9,592 nt of DNA from an uncultured Eubacteriales bacterium (GCA_949739085.1 CATIYU010000118.1:1-9592), one strand, 5' to 3'; shown: positions 1-6,787, numbered from the stretch's first letter. The notes: generated by a model not told the origin, from the sequence alone. Numbers and translations: made by a program.

Positions 1-494
<494 letters not shown>

Positions 495-548
495 TCATAT
501 TTTCCAGAGCGGACAGGATAAGTCCCACCCGGTTCTCCGATCATTCCC

Positions 549-577
549 ATCCTACCACCATTTTCCGCAAAACGCAA
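549..577 (-). promoter_or_regulatory. Candidate promoter for gdhA
   Basis: On the minus strand TTGCGT (572-577) and TAGGAT (549-554) are separated by 17 bases, giving a plausible sigma70 promoter about 70 bases upstream of the gdhA start. Both boxes deviate from consensus, so this is a tentative assignment. Confidence 0.35.
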
Positions 578-610
578 GAGGAACCGTCTGATGAAAACGT
601 GAAAGATTTG

Positions 611-721
611 CCCCTGTTTTTGTGCAATTTTTCCGATAGACGATGCGGGAGAAAATACGCTCTTGTCACATCTGTTTTTAAACGGTATAATAAGACCGGG
701 TTTCCGTCAAAAAAACAGGGG
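611..721. repeat. Spaced 11-base inverted repeat around the cysteine operon promoter
   Basis: CCCCTGTTTTT at 611-621 is matched exactly by its reverse complement AAAAACAGGGG at 711-721. A third partial copy, CTGTTTTT, lies at 672-679 inside the spacer of the plus-strand promoter. The three sites bracket and enter the promoter at 663-691, as expected for a looping or cooperative regulator binding site. The T/A-run character means chance is possible. No known regulator consensus was matched. Confidence 0.45.
663..691 (+). promoter_or_regulatory. Promoter of the cysteine desulfidase-like operon
   Basis: TTGTCA at 663-668 and a perfect TATAAT at 686-691 are separated by 17 bases. Transcription would start near 698, leaving a leader of about 60 bases before the ATG at 761. 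The leader can fold GGGTTTCC (698-705) against GGGAACCC (719-726) with one G-U pair, a possible 5'-end stabilising or regulatory hairpin. Confidence 0.75.
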
Positions 722-746
722 AACCCAGCTTACCCGCTTACTTTAC

Positions 747-753
747 AAGGAGG
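747..753 (+). promoter_or_regulatory. Ribosome binding site that sets the start at 761
   Basis: AAGGAGG, 7 bases before ATG 761. The reading frame stays open for 100 codons further upstream, back to an ATG at 461. That extension overlaps the gdhA start and the promoter region and has no comparable site, so the downstream ATG is preferred. Confidence 0.85.
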
Positions 754-760
754 ACAACAA

Positions 761-2035
761 ATGGAGAGAAACTGTTCAACCTATCAGACCTATGTGGAGA
801 TTCTCCGGCAGGAGCTGGTGCCGGCAATGGGCTGCACGGAGCCTATCGCCATCGCCTACTGCGCCGCCAGGGCCCGAGCCGCTCTGGGGGCGGAACCGGA
901 CTACGTCCTGGTGGAAGCCAGCGGCAATATTATCAAGAACGTTAAGAGCGTCATCGTGCCCAACACCAACGGCAGGCGGGGCATTCAGGCCGCCGCCGCC
1001 ATCGGCATTGTGGCCGGGGACGAAACAAAGGAGCTGGAGGTCATCTCACGGGCCGCGCGGGAGGATGTGGACAGGCTGGGGGACTATATGGACCGGACCC
1101 GGATTGAGGTTCAGGCCAGCGAGACGGAGTTTATTCTGGATATCTGCGTCACCGTTAAACGGGACGGCCACTGGGCCAAGGTGCGGGCGGTGAATGAGCA
1201 CACGAATATCATCCTGGTGGAAAAGGACGGGCAGGTCCTGGAGTCCCGGGAGGCGAAGCGGCAGCAGGGCGGCGGTCTGGACTATAGCGCTCTCTCCATG
1301 GAGAAAATCTATGACTTCGCCACCACCGCCTGCCTGGAGGACGTACAGCCCACGCTGGACCGGCAGATCAGCTACAACACCGCCATCTCTCAGGAGGGGC
1401 TGCGCTCGGACTATGGGGCCAACATCGGCAAGGTGCTCATGCGCGCCTACGGCGGCGACATCCGTGTGCGGGCCAAGGCCGCCGCCGCCGCCGGGTCCGA
1501 CGCCCGGATGAACGGCTGCGAGATGCCGGTGGTCATCTGCTCCGGCAGCGGGAACCAGGGCATGACCGCCTCCCTGCCGGTGATTGAATACGCCAAGGAG
1601 CTGGGTTGCCCCCAGGAGCGGCTGTACCGGGCGCTGCTTATCTCCAACCTGGTCACCATCCACCAGAAGACGGGAATCGGCCGCCTCTCCGCCTACTGTG
1701 GGGCTGTTAGCGCCGGAGCCGGAGCCGGGGCCGGTATCGCTTTCCTCTGTGGTGGGGACTACGAGGCGGTCATCCACACAGTAGTAAACGCGCTTGCAAT
1801 TACATCTGGTATTATTTGTGACGGCGCAAAGTCCTCCTGCGCCGGAAAGATCGCCACGGCGGTGGACAGCGGCATTCTGGGGTACGAGATGTACTTGCAG
1901 GGCCAGCAGTTCTACGGGGGAGACGGAATCATCTGCAAAGGCGTGGAGAATACCATCCGGAACGTGGGACAGCTGGGCCGTGTGGGGATGTTCGAGACGG
2001 ATAAGGAGATTATCCGGATGATGACGAAAAACTGA
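761..2035 (+). CDS. L-cysteine desulfidase / UPF0597 (serine dehydratase alpha-like) family protein
   Basis: A 424-residue cytoplasmic enzyme of the SDH-alpha fold, close in length and motifs to E. coli YhaM (CyuA) and the archaeal L-cysteine desulfidase. Those enzymes use an oxygen-sensitive [4Fe-4S] cluster to convert L-cysteine to pyruvate, ammonia and sulfide. Candidate cluster ligands are C25 in PAMGCTEP, C313 in AYCGAVSAG, and C353/C360 in IICDGAKSSC. Other family marks are NIIKNVKSVIVPNT (56-69), SGSGNQG (261-267) and a Gly/Ala-rich run at 317-325. The start at 761 is supported by AAGGAGG 7 bases upstream. The gene begins a two-gene operon; the second gene starts 64 bases after its stop. 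Its substrate could be cysteine, serine or a related amino acid; automated pipelines often label it an iron-sulfur serine ammonia-lyase. The family is certain; cysteine as substrate is the likeliest reading given the neighbour. Confidence 0.88.
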   Translation: MERNCSTYQTYVEILRQELVPAMGCTEPIAIAYCAARARAALGAEPDYVLVEASGNIIKNVKSVIVPNTNGRRGIQAAAAIGIVAGDETKELEVISRAAREDVDRLGDYMDRTRIEVQASETEFILDICVTVKRDGHWAKVRAVNEHTNIILVEKDGQVLESREAKRQQGGGLDYSALSMEKIYDFATTACLEDVQPTLDRQISYNTAISQEGLRSDYGANIGKVLMRAYGGDIRVRAKAAAAAGSDARMNGCEMPVVICSGSGNQGMTASLPVIEYAKELGCPQERLYRALLISNLVTIHQKTGIGRLSAYCGAVSAGAGAGAGIAFLCGGDYEAVIHTVVNALAITSGIICDGAKSSCAGKIATAVDSGILGYEMYLQGQQFYGGDGIICKGVENTIRNVGQLGRVGMFETDKEIIRMMTKN

Positions 2036-2099
2036 CGGCAGCAGGGCCATACCGTTTGTCCAGCGCGGTTCCAATTGACGGAGAGAGAGGAGCCTTACA

Positions 2100-2762
2100 A
2101 TGGGGTTTGACGAAAGGGTACACGCCTTTATCGCGGCAAAATATTATGTGCGGCTGACGGACCGGTTTGGCGGGCGGGGAAGGGCGGCCTTTATTCACGC
2201 AGTGCAGTACTACGCCGGACAGCGCGGCCGCCGGATGGCACAGCGCGCCATTCGGGACGGGAGGGCGCTCACCCACGAGGCCTTCGTACAGTACGGAGAG
2301 CTTACGGCCTCCTCCAAGGCGGAGCCCGCCAGCCTGTCCCCCGACTATGAGCTGCACATCACGGCCTGCCCCTGGCACCAGCAATTCAAGGAGATGGGGT
2401 GCCTGGAGGCTGGGGAGGCGTACTGCGCCCATATCGACGAGGCCCTGTTTCGGGGGTTCAATCCGGAGATCCCGTTTCAGGCGCTCCAGAACCTGAATAC
2501 CAGCGAATACTGTGTCCACAGGGTGGCTGGGGCAAAGTATACCGCGCCTCCCGGCGGCCCGGTACAGGAGGCGCACAGGCGGGACTTCTCCTACCACTGC
2601 GGGCATTTGTACTGGGCGTTTAACGAGGTTTGCGCCGCCATCTTTGGCGCGGACGGTGAGGCTGCCAGCGCCGGTGTTTTGGCGGATGTTGCGGCGGAAT
2701 ACGGCCAGGCCATGGCGGATGAACTGGTTGGCTGGAAACACACCAATTTCAATATCTGTTAA
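2100..2762 (+). CDS. L-2-amino-thiazoline-4-carboxylic acid hydrolase family protein
   Basis: A 220-residue soluble protein that I recognise as the ATC-hydrolase family. In Pseudomonas the named member opens the thiazoline ring of ATC to N-carbamoyl-L-cysteine, a step toward cysteine. Most clostridial members are uncharacterised. Visible family marks are the CPWHQQFKEMG block (90-100), then YCAHIDEALFRGFNP (108-122), CVH (138-140) and a terminal FSYHCGHLYWAF block (163-174). The protein is rich in cysteine and histidine (C90, H93, C109, H111, C138, H140, H166, C167, H169), which could bind metal or act catalytically. GAGGAG at 2087-2092 sits 7 bases from the ATG. It follows the cysteine desulfidase-like gene by 64 bases and ends just before a strong terminator, so the two are probably co-transcribed. 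The exact substrate is unknown; a thiol or thiazoline compound feeding cysteine to its neighbour is an inference. Confidence 0.75.
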   Translation: MGFDERVHAFIAAKYYVRLTDRFGGRGRAAFIHAVQYYAGQRGRRMAQRAIRDGRALTHEAFVQYGELTASSKAEPASLSPDYELHITACPWHQQFKEMGCLEAGEAYCAHIDEALFRGFNPEIPFQALQNLNTSEYCVHRVAGAKYTAPPGGPVQEAHRRDFSYHCGHLYWAFNEVCAAIFGADGEAASAGVLADVAAEYGQAMADELVGWKHTNFNIC

Positions 2763-2781
2763 CGCGCTCCTACCCCTCCGC

Positions 2782-2831
2782 AAAGAAAGCTTCCTGACAG
2801 CTCCAAGGAACTGCCAGGAAGCTTTCTTTTT
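2782..2831. terminator. Strong hairpin terminator between convergent operons
   Basis: A perfect 15-base-pair stem is formed by AAAGAAAGCTTCCTG (2782-2796) and CAGGAAGCTTTCTTT (2815-2829). It can be lengthened inside by CAG/CTG and TCC/GGA pairs. On the plus strand it runs into CTTTCTTTTT, a good U-tract, 20 bases after the ATC-hydrolase-like stop. It also lies about 25 bases beyond the permease stop on the minus strand. The A/T-rich base of the stem gives a weaker U-tract there, so it probably works in both directions. Confidence 0.85.
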
Positions 2832-2854
2832 AGCTGAGGAGAATCCACCGCCGC

Positions 2855-3916
2855 CTAGAACATGGACCCCGGGTGAACTCTGGGCCACACTACAAGCGCA
2901 AACAGCAGAAGAATGGCCAAAAAGCAGATGTTCGCCAAGGTAAACTGCCGGAAATAGACGCCCTTTACGCTGGCGTCCTCCCGGGTAACAAGCTTATAGG
3001 AAATAAGGCTCGCCATGGACGCGATCAGCGTTCCCAGCCCGCCGAGGTTGACCCCCACGGTCAGGGCGGGGAGGTTATCCGTGAACCCGGAGAGCAGCAG
3101 AGCGGCTGGGACATTGCTGATGGCCTGGCTTGCGGCAACCCCCGCCAGCACCTCGTTGCCAGAGACGATTTGCTGCAAAAATCCGGAGAACGCCGGGATT
3201 CTCCCCATATTTCCGGTGAAAATAAAGAATCCGGCGAAGGTCAGAAGCAGGCTGTAGTCCACCCGGAGGAAGGCCGTCCTATCGGCCAGCAGCAGCCCGG
3301 CGATGGTTAGGAGGAGGGACAGGCCGTAGGGGACCGCCCGCGCCACCGTCAGCAAATTCAGCAGGAACAGGACGCCGTAGAGGGCCAGGACCTTCCCCGG
3401 GAGCTCCACCTCTCCGTCAAACGAGACCCGCACAGGGGCGCGGTACGCCCGGGCCTGGACAAGCCCCCAAATAATGGTAACGAAAAAAGCGGCGGCTGTG
3501 TACGGCAGCATCAGGCGGACAAAGGCCGCCAGCGAGAGCCCGGCCTTGCCGTACAGATAGAGGTTTTGCGGGTTGCCGGTGGGCGTCAGCATACTGCCGA
3601 GATTGGCGGCAATGGTCTGCAATACGGCAATAGGGACCAGGAGCCGGTTCTTGGCCTCGGGCCCGATCATATCCAGAACAACGCATGTAAACGGCACAAA
3701 CGTAATGAGGGCCACGTCATTCGTCACCAGCATACTGGAGAAAAAGCAGAGCAGGGCCAGCGCCAGCACCAGCTGCCACGCCCGCCGCACCCTGCGCAAA
3801 AGCTTTTGGGCAACCCATTGGAAAACTCCGGTCTTTTGCAGCCCAGCCATGACCCCCATGAGACAGAACAGAATGAACATCAATATAAGACGCATACGCC
3901 GGGTCTGGATGTACAA
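2855..3916 (-). CDS. SLC13/ArsB-type permease, main reading frame (gene frameshifted near N-terminus)
   Basis: An integral membrane permease of the citrate/anion transporter superfamily, with about ten hydrophobic segments. Family signatures in frame are LVTNDVALITFVPF (63-76), SMLTPTGNPQNLYLYGK (108-124), FFIFTGNMG (230-238) and QAISNVPAALL (264-274). The paired TNDVA/TPTGNPQN and SNVPA motifs are the substrate and cation sites of this superfamily; the transported ion cannot be told. The frame opens at a TTG (3916) without a ribosome binding site. The expected N-terminus, with a good one, lies upstream in another frame (3879-3998). The pieces join only if about 11 bases, or a +1/-2 shift, are restored; the repaired protein would be about 384 residues. 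The gene is therefore either a recent pseudogene or hit by a sequence error. An internal start (ATG 3895) would give a protein lacking the first membrane segment. It follows the phosphatase-GNAT gene by 25 bases. Confidence 0.85.
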   Translation of the reverse strand: MYIQTRRMRLILMFILFCLMGVMAGLQKTGVFQWVAQKLLRRVRRAWQLVLALALLCFFSSMLVTNDVALITFVPFTCVVLDMIGPEAKNRLLVPIAVLQTIAANLGSMLTPTGNPQNLYLYGKAGLSLAAFVRLMLPYTAAAFFVTIIWGLVQARAYRAPVRVSFDGEVELPGKVLALYGVLFLLNLLTVARAVPYGLSLLLTIAGLLLADRTAFLRVDYSLLLTFAGFFIFTGNMGRIPAFSGFLQQIVSGNEVLAGVAASQAISNVPAALLLSGFTDNLPALTVGVNLGGLGTLIASMASLISYKLVTREDASVKGVYFRQFTLANICFLAILLLFALVVWPRVHPGSMF

Positions 3917-3998
3917 AAAGCATGGATATTACGGCAAGAGCCAGCGCGGCGCACAGCACTGTCTCCCGCCGCAAAAGGTGGATGAACTTTTCTTTCAT
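3879..3998 (-). pseudogene. Detached N-terminal segment of the SLC13-type permease
   Basis: Forty codons beginning at ATG 3996-3998, preceded by GAGGAG (4005-4010) six bases upstream. They encode MKEKFIHLLRRETV, then a hydrophobic helix (residues about 15-29), then PAYASYID. This is the usual start of SLC13-like permeases of clostridia, where YID is normally followed by roughly seven residues and then LFCLM or FCLM. Here FCLMGVMAGL appears only 10 bases later, in the next frame. Left unrepaired, this frame continues as unrelated sequence to a stop near 3717. This segment and the main frame (2855-3916) are parts of one broken gene. Confidence 0.75.
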
Positions 3999-4023
3999 CA
4001 GTCTCTCCTCTGGAACGGGCGTC

Positions 4024-5046
4024 CTAATCTGCAAGCGCCGGGATCTCCCGCACTACCCGTCGGAGGTCCAGGACCAGATCCACTGATTCCCTGCTGCCGG
4101 TCTCCGCGCAGCCATACTGTACGAAGTAGCCCGCCAGGTCCCGGGGACAGGTGAGGACTACCTTCTCCCGGCCATGGGCCCGGGCGAACTGCGCCGCCTG
4201 GCCCAAAAGCTGCACCCCGTATCGCTTTCCGCGGCTGGCGGGAGCGATCTGGTACGCCGTGATCCGCAGGGCCTCCGGCTCCAGAACCATGGAGACGCGG
4301 CCAATTTCCGTATCATCCATCATGGCGGCGGCAGTGCGGCCCGCGCCGTCCTCCTGGAGGGTCTGGAACCAGAGCCCCGGCTCTGTGGCGGCGTCGTCCT
4401 TGTGCCAGCTCTGGCGGTGGAAGGTGGAGACGGCTGCCGGGAGGTGGGAGGCATCGTCCCGGAACACCAGACGGATGGCGTCCCCCTCCACCTCCAGCAG
4501 GCTCACGGCGGTGTTGTCCCCGTGACCGGTAGCGCCGGTCTCCTCCAGGCTCAGGCCCTGCACCGCGCCCAGCAGGGTCCGCAGGGCCGCGCCGTGGCTG
4601 GGGGCGGCAACCGTTTTGCCCGGGTTCTCCGCCGCGATCTGGCGGACGCCAGCCAGCATCCGGTCCCGCACCTGGGCGTAGGTCTCTGCCCCGGGGACGC
4701 TCCAGAGGTCCGGACGCTTGTTAAAATGAATATACATCTGCCGGTCCTGGCGCTGGATTTCCCCCCAGCTCATCTGCTCCCACGCCCCCAGCCGGATTTC
4801 CCGCAGGAGGGGCAGAGGGTGGAATTCCAGGGCACGGGGGATGTAGAGGGCGGAGGCGGTGATACGGGTGCGGGTCAGGTCGCTACCGTATACTGCGTCA
4901 ATCTGTTCCTCCTGAAACCGGCGGCGGAGATAGGCCAGCTGCCGGTAGCCCTGGGGCGTGATGACGCTGTCGTACTGTCCGTGGGCCACCCGGAACAGGT
5001 TGCCCTCCGCCTCGGCGTGGCGGATGAGAAAGAGCTTGGTGGTCAT
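4024..5046 (-). CDS. Histidine phosphatase-GNAT acetyltransferase fusion protein
   Basis: A 340-residue cytoplasmic protein with two domains. Residues 1-200 are a histidine phosphatase (phosphoglycerate mutase-like) domain. It has LIRHAEAEGN with R9 and phospho-acceptor H10, SDLTRTRITA with R59, REIRLGAWE with acid E83, and SHGAALR with H151, so the catalytic set is complete. Residues about 215-328 look like a GNAT acetyltransferase. They show a beta strand (LRITAYQI), the acetyl-CoA loop SRGKRYG (271-277), an amphipathic helix, and a YFVQYGCAE segment (307-315) typical of GNAT C-termini. The start is ATG 5046, with AAAAGGAG (5056-5063) nine bases upstream; the frame is open farther upstream without support. 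It has its own promoter and is followed 25 bases later by the permease gene. Substrates of both domains are unknown; a link between dephosphorylation and acetylation of one small metabolite is inference. Confidence 0.88.
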   Translation of the reverse strand: MTTKLFLIRHAEAEGNLFRVAHGQYDSVITPQGYRQLAYLRRRFQEEQIDAVYGSDLTRTRITASALYIPRALEFHPLPLLREIRLGAWEQMSWGEIQRQDRQMYIHFNKRPDLWSVPGAETYAQVRDRMLAGVRQIAAENPGKTVAAPSHGAALRTLLGAVQGLSLEETGATGHGDNTAVSLLEVEGDAIRLVFRDDASHLPAAVSTFHRQSWHKDDAATEPGLWFQTLQEDGAGRTAAAMMDDTEIGRVSMVLEPEALRITAYQIAPASRGKRYGVQLLGQAAQFARAHGREKVVLTCPRDLAGYFVQYGCAETGSRESVDLVLDLRRVVREIPALAD

Positions 5047-5085
5047 ATGAAAACGCTCCTTTTGGGAAAAATGATTATACCCGCC

Positions 5086-5114
5086 ATTATACCGGATTCG
5101 CCAGCATTTGGCAA
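5086..5114 (-). promoter_or_regulatory. Promoter of the phosphatase-GNAT/permease operon
   Basis: On the minus strand TTGCCA (5109-5114) and TATAAT (5086-5091) are spaced by 17 bases, about 40 bases before the ATG. A second TATAAT lies at 5074-5079, closer to the gene but without a clear -35 box. Confidence 0.75.
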
Positions 5115-5117
5115 ATG
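5105..5117. promoter_or_regulatory. 13-base palindrome covering the -35 box (possible operator)
   Basis: CATTTG-G-CAAATG is a perfect palindrome around a central base, and it contains the -35 hexamer (5109-5114) of the minus-strand promoter. A dimeric repressor bound here would block RNA polymerase. No specific regulator family is recognised. Confidence 0.4.
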
Positions 5118-5191
5118 AATTTCTGTCCGGACATGGATAAATTCCCGGGCGGCGGCAGACCATAGGACCAGACGAGAGGAGGGATACGGTC

Positions 5192-5362
5192 ATGAATGGA
5201 TTTGTGAAGGGTGCGCTGCTGGGTGTGGCCGCCGGTGTGGCGGCGGATATGGCCCTGCACACCGCCAAGGGCAAGCGGACCCGGGCGGGGCAGGCCATGC
5301 AGACCGTCACCGACGCGGTGGATTCCGCCGCCATGTCGGTGAAGCGGGACCTGGGGCGGTAG
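5192..5362 (+). CDS. Small protein with Gly/Ala-rich hydrophobic N-terminus (unknown function)
   Basis: A 56-residue protein starting MNGFVKGALLGVAAGVAADM. Residues 4-22 form a glycine-zipper-like hydrophobic helix, followed by the basic segment HTAKGKRTRAGQ and an amphipathic helix (residues 36-52). This resembles short YtxH-like or glycine-zipper proteins of Firmicutes, which associate with the membrane. I do not recognise a defined family. The coding assignment rests on AGGAGG at 5177-5182, nine bases before the ATG, on codon use like the neighbours, and on a stop immediately before a hairpin. It is divergent from the phosphatase-GNAT gene and convergent with the MFS gene, so it appears to be a single-gene unit. 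Its promoter is unclear; TTGGGA-17-CATTAT upstream of 5110 is a weak possibility. Confidence 0.7.
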   Translation: MNGFVKGALLGVAAGVAADMALHTAKGKRTRAGQAMQTVTDAVDSAAMSVKRDLGR

Positions 5363-5385
5363 GCCGTCCCCGCCGCCAGCGGGCA

Positions 5386-5416
5386 GCGAGGCCGTGGGGC
5401 ATTCCCACGGCCTCGC
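5386..5416. terminator. GC-rich hairpin between convergent genes
   Basis: A 13-base-pair perfect stem is formed by GCGAGGCCGTGGG (5386-5398) and CCCACGGCCTCGC (5404-5416), with a five-base loop. It lies 23 bases after the small-protein stop and 3 bases beyond the MFS stop on the other strand. Neither strand has a good U-tract, so it may act as a transcript-end stabiliser or a weak bidirectional terminator. Confidence 0.6.
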
Positions 5417-5419
5417 GGA

Positions 5420-6676
5420 TTATACGTCCCTATTGTAGATACGCTTCACGTGCTCCCGTCCCCGGTACATGATGAGGTACACCATTGCCAGAGCCGCCGC
5501 GCTGGCGGCCACGGTGACGGCCCGCTCCGAAAAGGCCTCCGCCAGAGCGCCAATCCCCAGGCTCCCCACAATGCCGCCCAGGCTCATGAGCATCTGGAAC
5601 GTGCCGCTGAACCGGGCCCGCTTGCTGTCGGGGACATAGGACTGGGTGGCGGCGGTGCGGATGGTGTAGCTGGTCACGCCCAACGCGCCGTCCAGGAAGA
5701 ACGCCGCCGTCATCAGCGGGAGGGGCAAAAACAGCGTGCTCCCCGCTAGAACCCAGATCGCTACATAGACAAAGAGGGAGGCCTGGAATTTCCGCTCCTT
5801 GGGGATGCGGACCTTGTACTGAATGGCCCCGCCCACCAGGCGTCCCGCCATGGCGAAGTTGCTCACAACGGCGTACAAGGTAGCCGCCGCCACGGGCCAC
5901 GCCGCGAAGAGATGGGCGTTCTTGAGGAAGAAGGGCAGCTGTAGGCTGCCGGATTCCAACATATTGGTGGTCATGAAGTACAGGGCCACCACCAGCAGGC
6001 ACTTTTCCCCCCGTATGTAGTCCAGTCCCTCCCGGAAGTTCCGGCGGAATCGGGCGAAGCCGCCCCGGCGGTCCGCGGGGGGCGCGGCGTCCATGTGGGT
6101 CTCCCGGTAGCGGATGCTGCGCTCAAAGCAGGCTGCCGCCAGGCAGCAGGCGGCGTTGATGGCGAAGATGGGGGCTGCGCCGCCCAGCCGCTCGTAGAGC
6201 ATGGCCGCCAGGGGGGCGGTCATGGAGGCCAGGTCATACAGGAGGCCAGAGACAGAGTATGCCTTGCTCAAATTGCCCTCCGTCACCAGATTCGGGTAGA
6301 GACTCTCGTATGCCACGTTGCAGACGCTGCCAATAGCCCCCTCCAAAAGGCAGAATACCAGCAGCACCGGGTAGCTGAACCAGCCGCTCCGCAGCAGCAG
6401 GAACAGCAGGAAATAGAACCCCGCCGAGAAAAAGTCCAGGCGGTAGATGGCCTTTTTCCGGCTTGTCCGGTCCAGAAGCGGCCCCACCAGAACAGGACAT
6501 ACTAGCGACGGCAGCAGGTAGCAGACGTTGTAGAGCATGTAAAGAAACGTGGACCCGGTGTAGTCCAGCACCACCAGGCTGATGGCGAAGCTGGAGAGCG
6601 TGGCGCCCGCCAGGGAAATCAGGCTCCCGACGGTAATGACGGTAAAATCGTAGGTCCACAGCTTTTGCGGCTTCAT
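5420..6676 (-). CDS. MFS transporter (multidrug/metabolite exporter type)
   Basis: A 418-residue polytopic membrane protein of the major facilitator superfamily with about 12 predicted helices. The loop after the second helix carries the MFS motif A, VGPLLDRTSRKKAI (64-77), with the conserved G..D-R..R-K pattern. The central cytoplasmic loop (about residues 188-215) is charged, as usual. Overall it resembles the EntS/macrolide-efflux branch of exporters; the substrate cannot be told. The start is ATG 6676, because AAAGGAG (6687-6693) is 10 bases away; an in-frame TTG at 6682 would be only 4 bases from it. It appears to be monocistronic, isolated upstream by the yigZ terminator and downstream by the hairpin at 5386-5416. 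No clear -10/-35 pair was found in its upstream region, which instead holds an inverted repeat. Confidence 0.9.
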   Translation of the reverse strand: MKPQKLWTYDFTVITVGSLISLAGATLSSFAISLVVLDYTGSTFLYMLYNVCYLLPSLVCPVLVGPLLDRTSRKKAIYRLDFFSAGFYFLLFLLLRSGWFSYPVLLVFCLLEGAIGSVCNVAYESLYPNLVTEGNLSKAYSVSGLLYDLASMTAPLAAMLYERLGGAAPIFAINAACCLAAACFERSIRYRETHMDAAPPADRRGGFARFRRNFREGLDYIRGEKCLLVVALYFMTTNMLESGSLQLPFFLKNAHLFAAWPVAAATLYAVVSNFAMAGRLVGGAIQYKVRIPKERKFQASLFVYVAIWVLAGSTLFLPLPLMTAAFFLDGALGVTSYTIRTAATQSYVPDSKRARFSGTFQMLMSLGGIVGSLGIGALAEAFSERAVTVAASAAALAMVYLIMYRGREHVKRIYNRDV

Positions 6677-6699
6677 ATTCAATTTTCTCCTTTATTATC

Positions 6700-6748
6700 G
6701 TTGATTTCAATCAGTCCGGCGGTTTCATGCCAGAAAGCGGAAATCAAC
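6700..6748. promoter_or_regulatory. 9-base inverted repeat upstream of the MFS gene (possible operator)
   Basis: GTTGATTTC at 6700-6708 is repeated in inverted orientation as GAAATCAAC at 6740-6748, with 31 bases between. The inner arm overlaps a second small palindrome, TGATT-TC-AATCA (6702-6713). These lie 24-72 bases upstream of the MFS start, where a local regulator of an exporter would be expected to bind. The function is inferred. Confidence 0.4.
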
Positions 6749-6787
6749 AGAAGCAGAGCAAATACATCCGGTCACGCTCCCTGCCGC

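Noticed and set aside
1710..1740. GCCGGAGCCGGAGCCGGGGCCGG run as a possible tandem repeat
   Set aside because: It encodes the SAGAGAGAG segment that is a normal part of this enzyme family, and shows no sign of expansion.
2782..2831. Palindrome containing AAGCTT considered as a mobile-element end or attachment site
   Set aside because: The 15-base-pair stem with a following T-run directly after a stop codon is explained by a transcription terminator; no transposase or flanking duplication is present.
1046..2888. Long minus-strand open frames (342 and 292 residues) opposite the desulfidase-like and ATC-hydrolase-like genes
   Set aside because: They are low-complexity Gly/Pro/Arg/His-rich shadows of GC-rich genes, with no ribosome binding sites and no recognisable domains.
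4174..5118. 314-residue plus-strand open frame opposite the phosphatase-GNAT gene
   Set aside because: Antisense shadow: the minus-strand frame has complete catalytic motifs, a promoter and a ribosome binding site, while this frame is Gly/Val/His-rich and unrecognisable.
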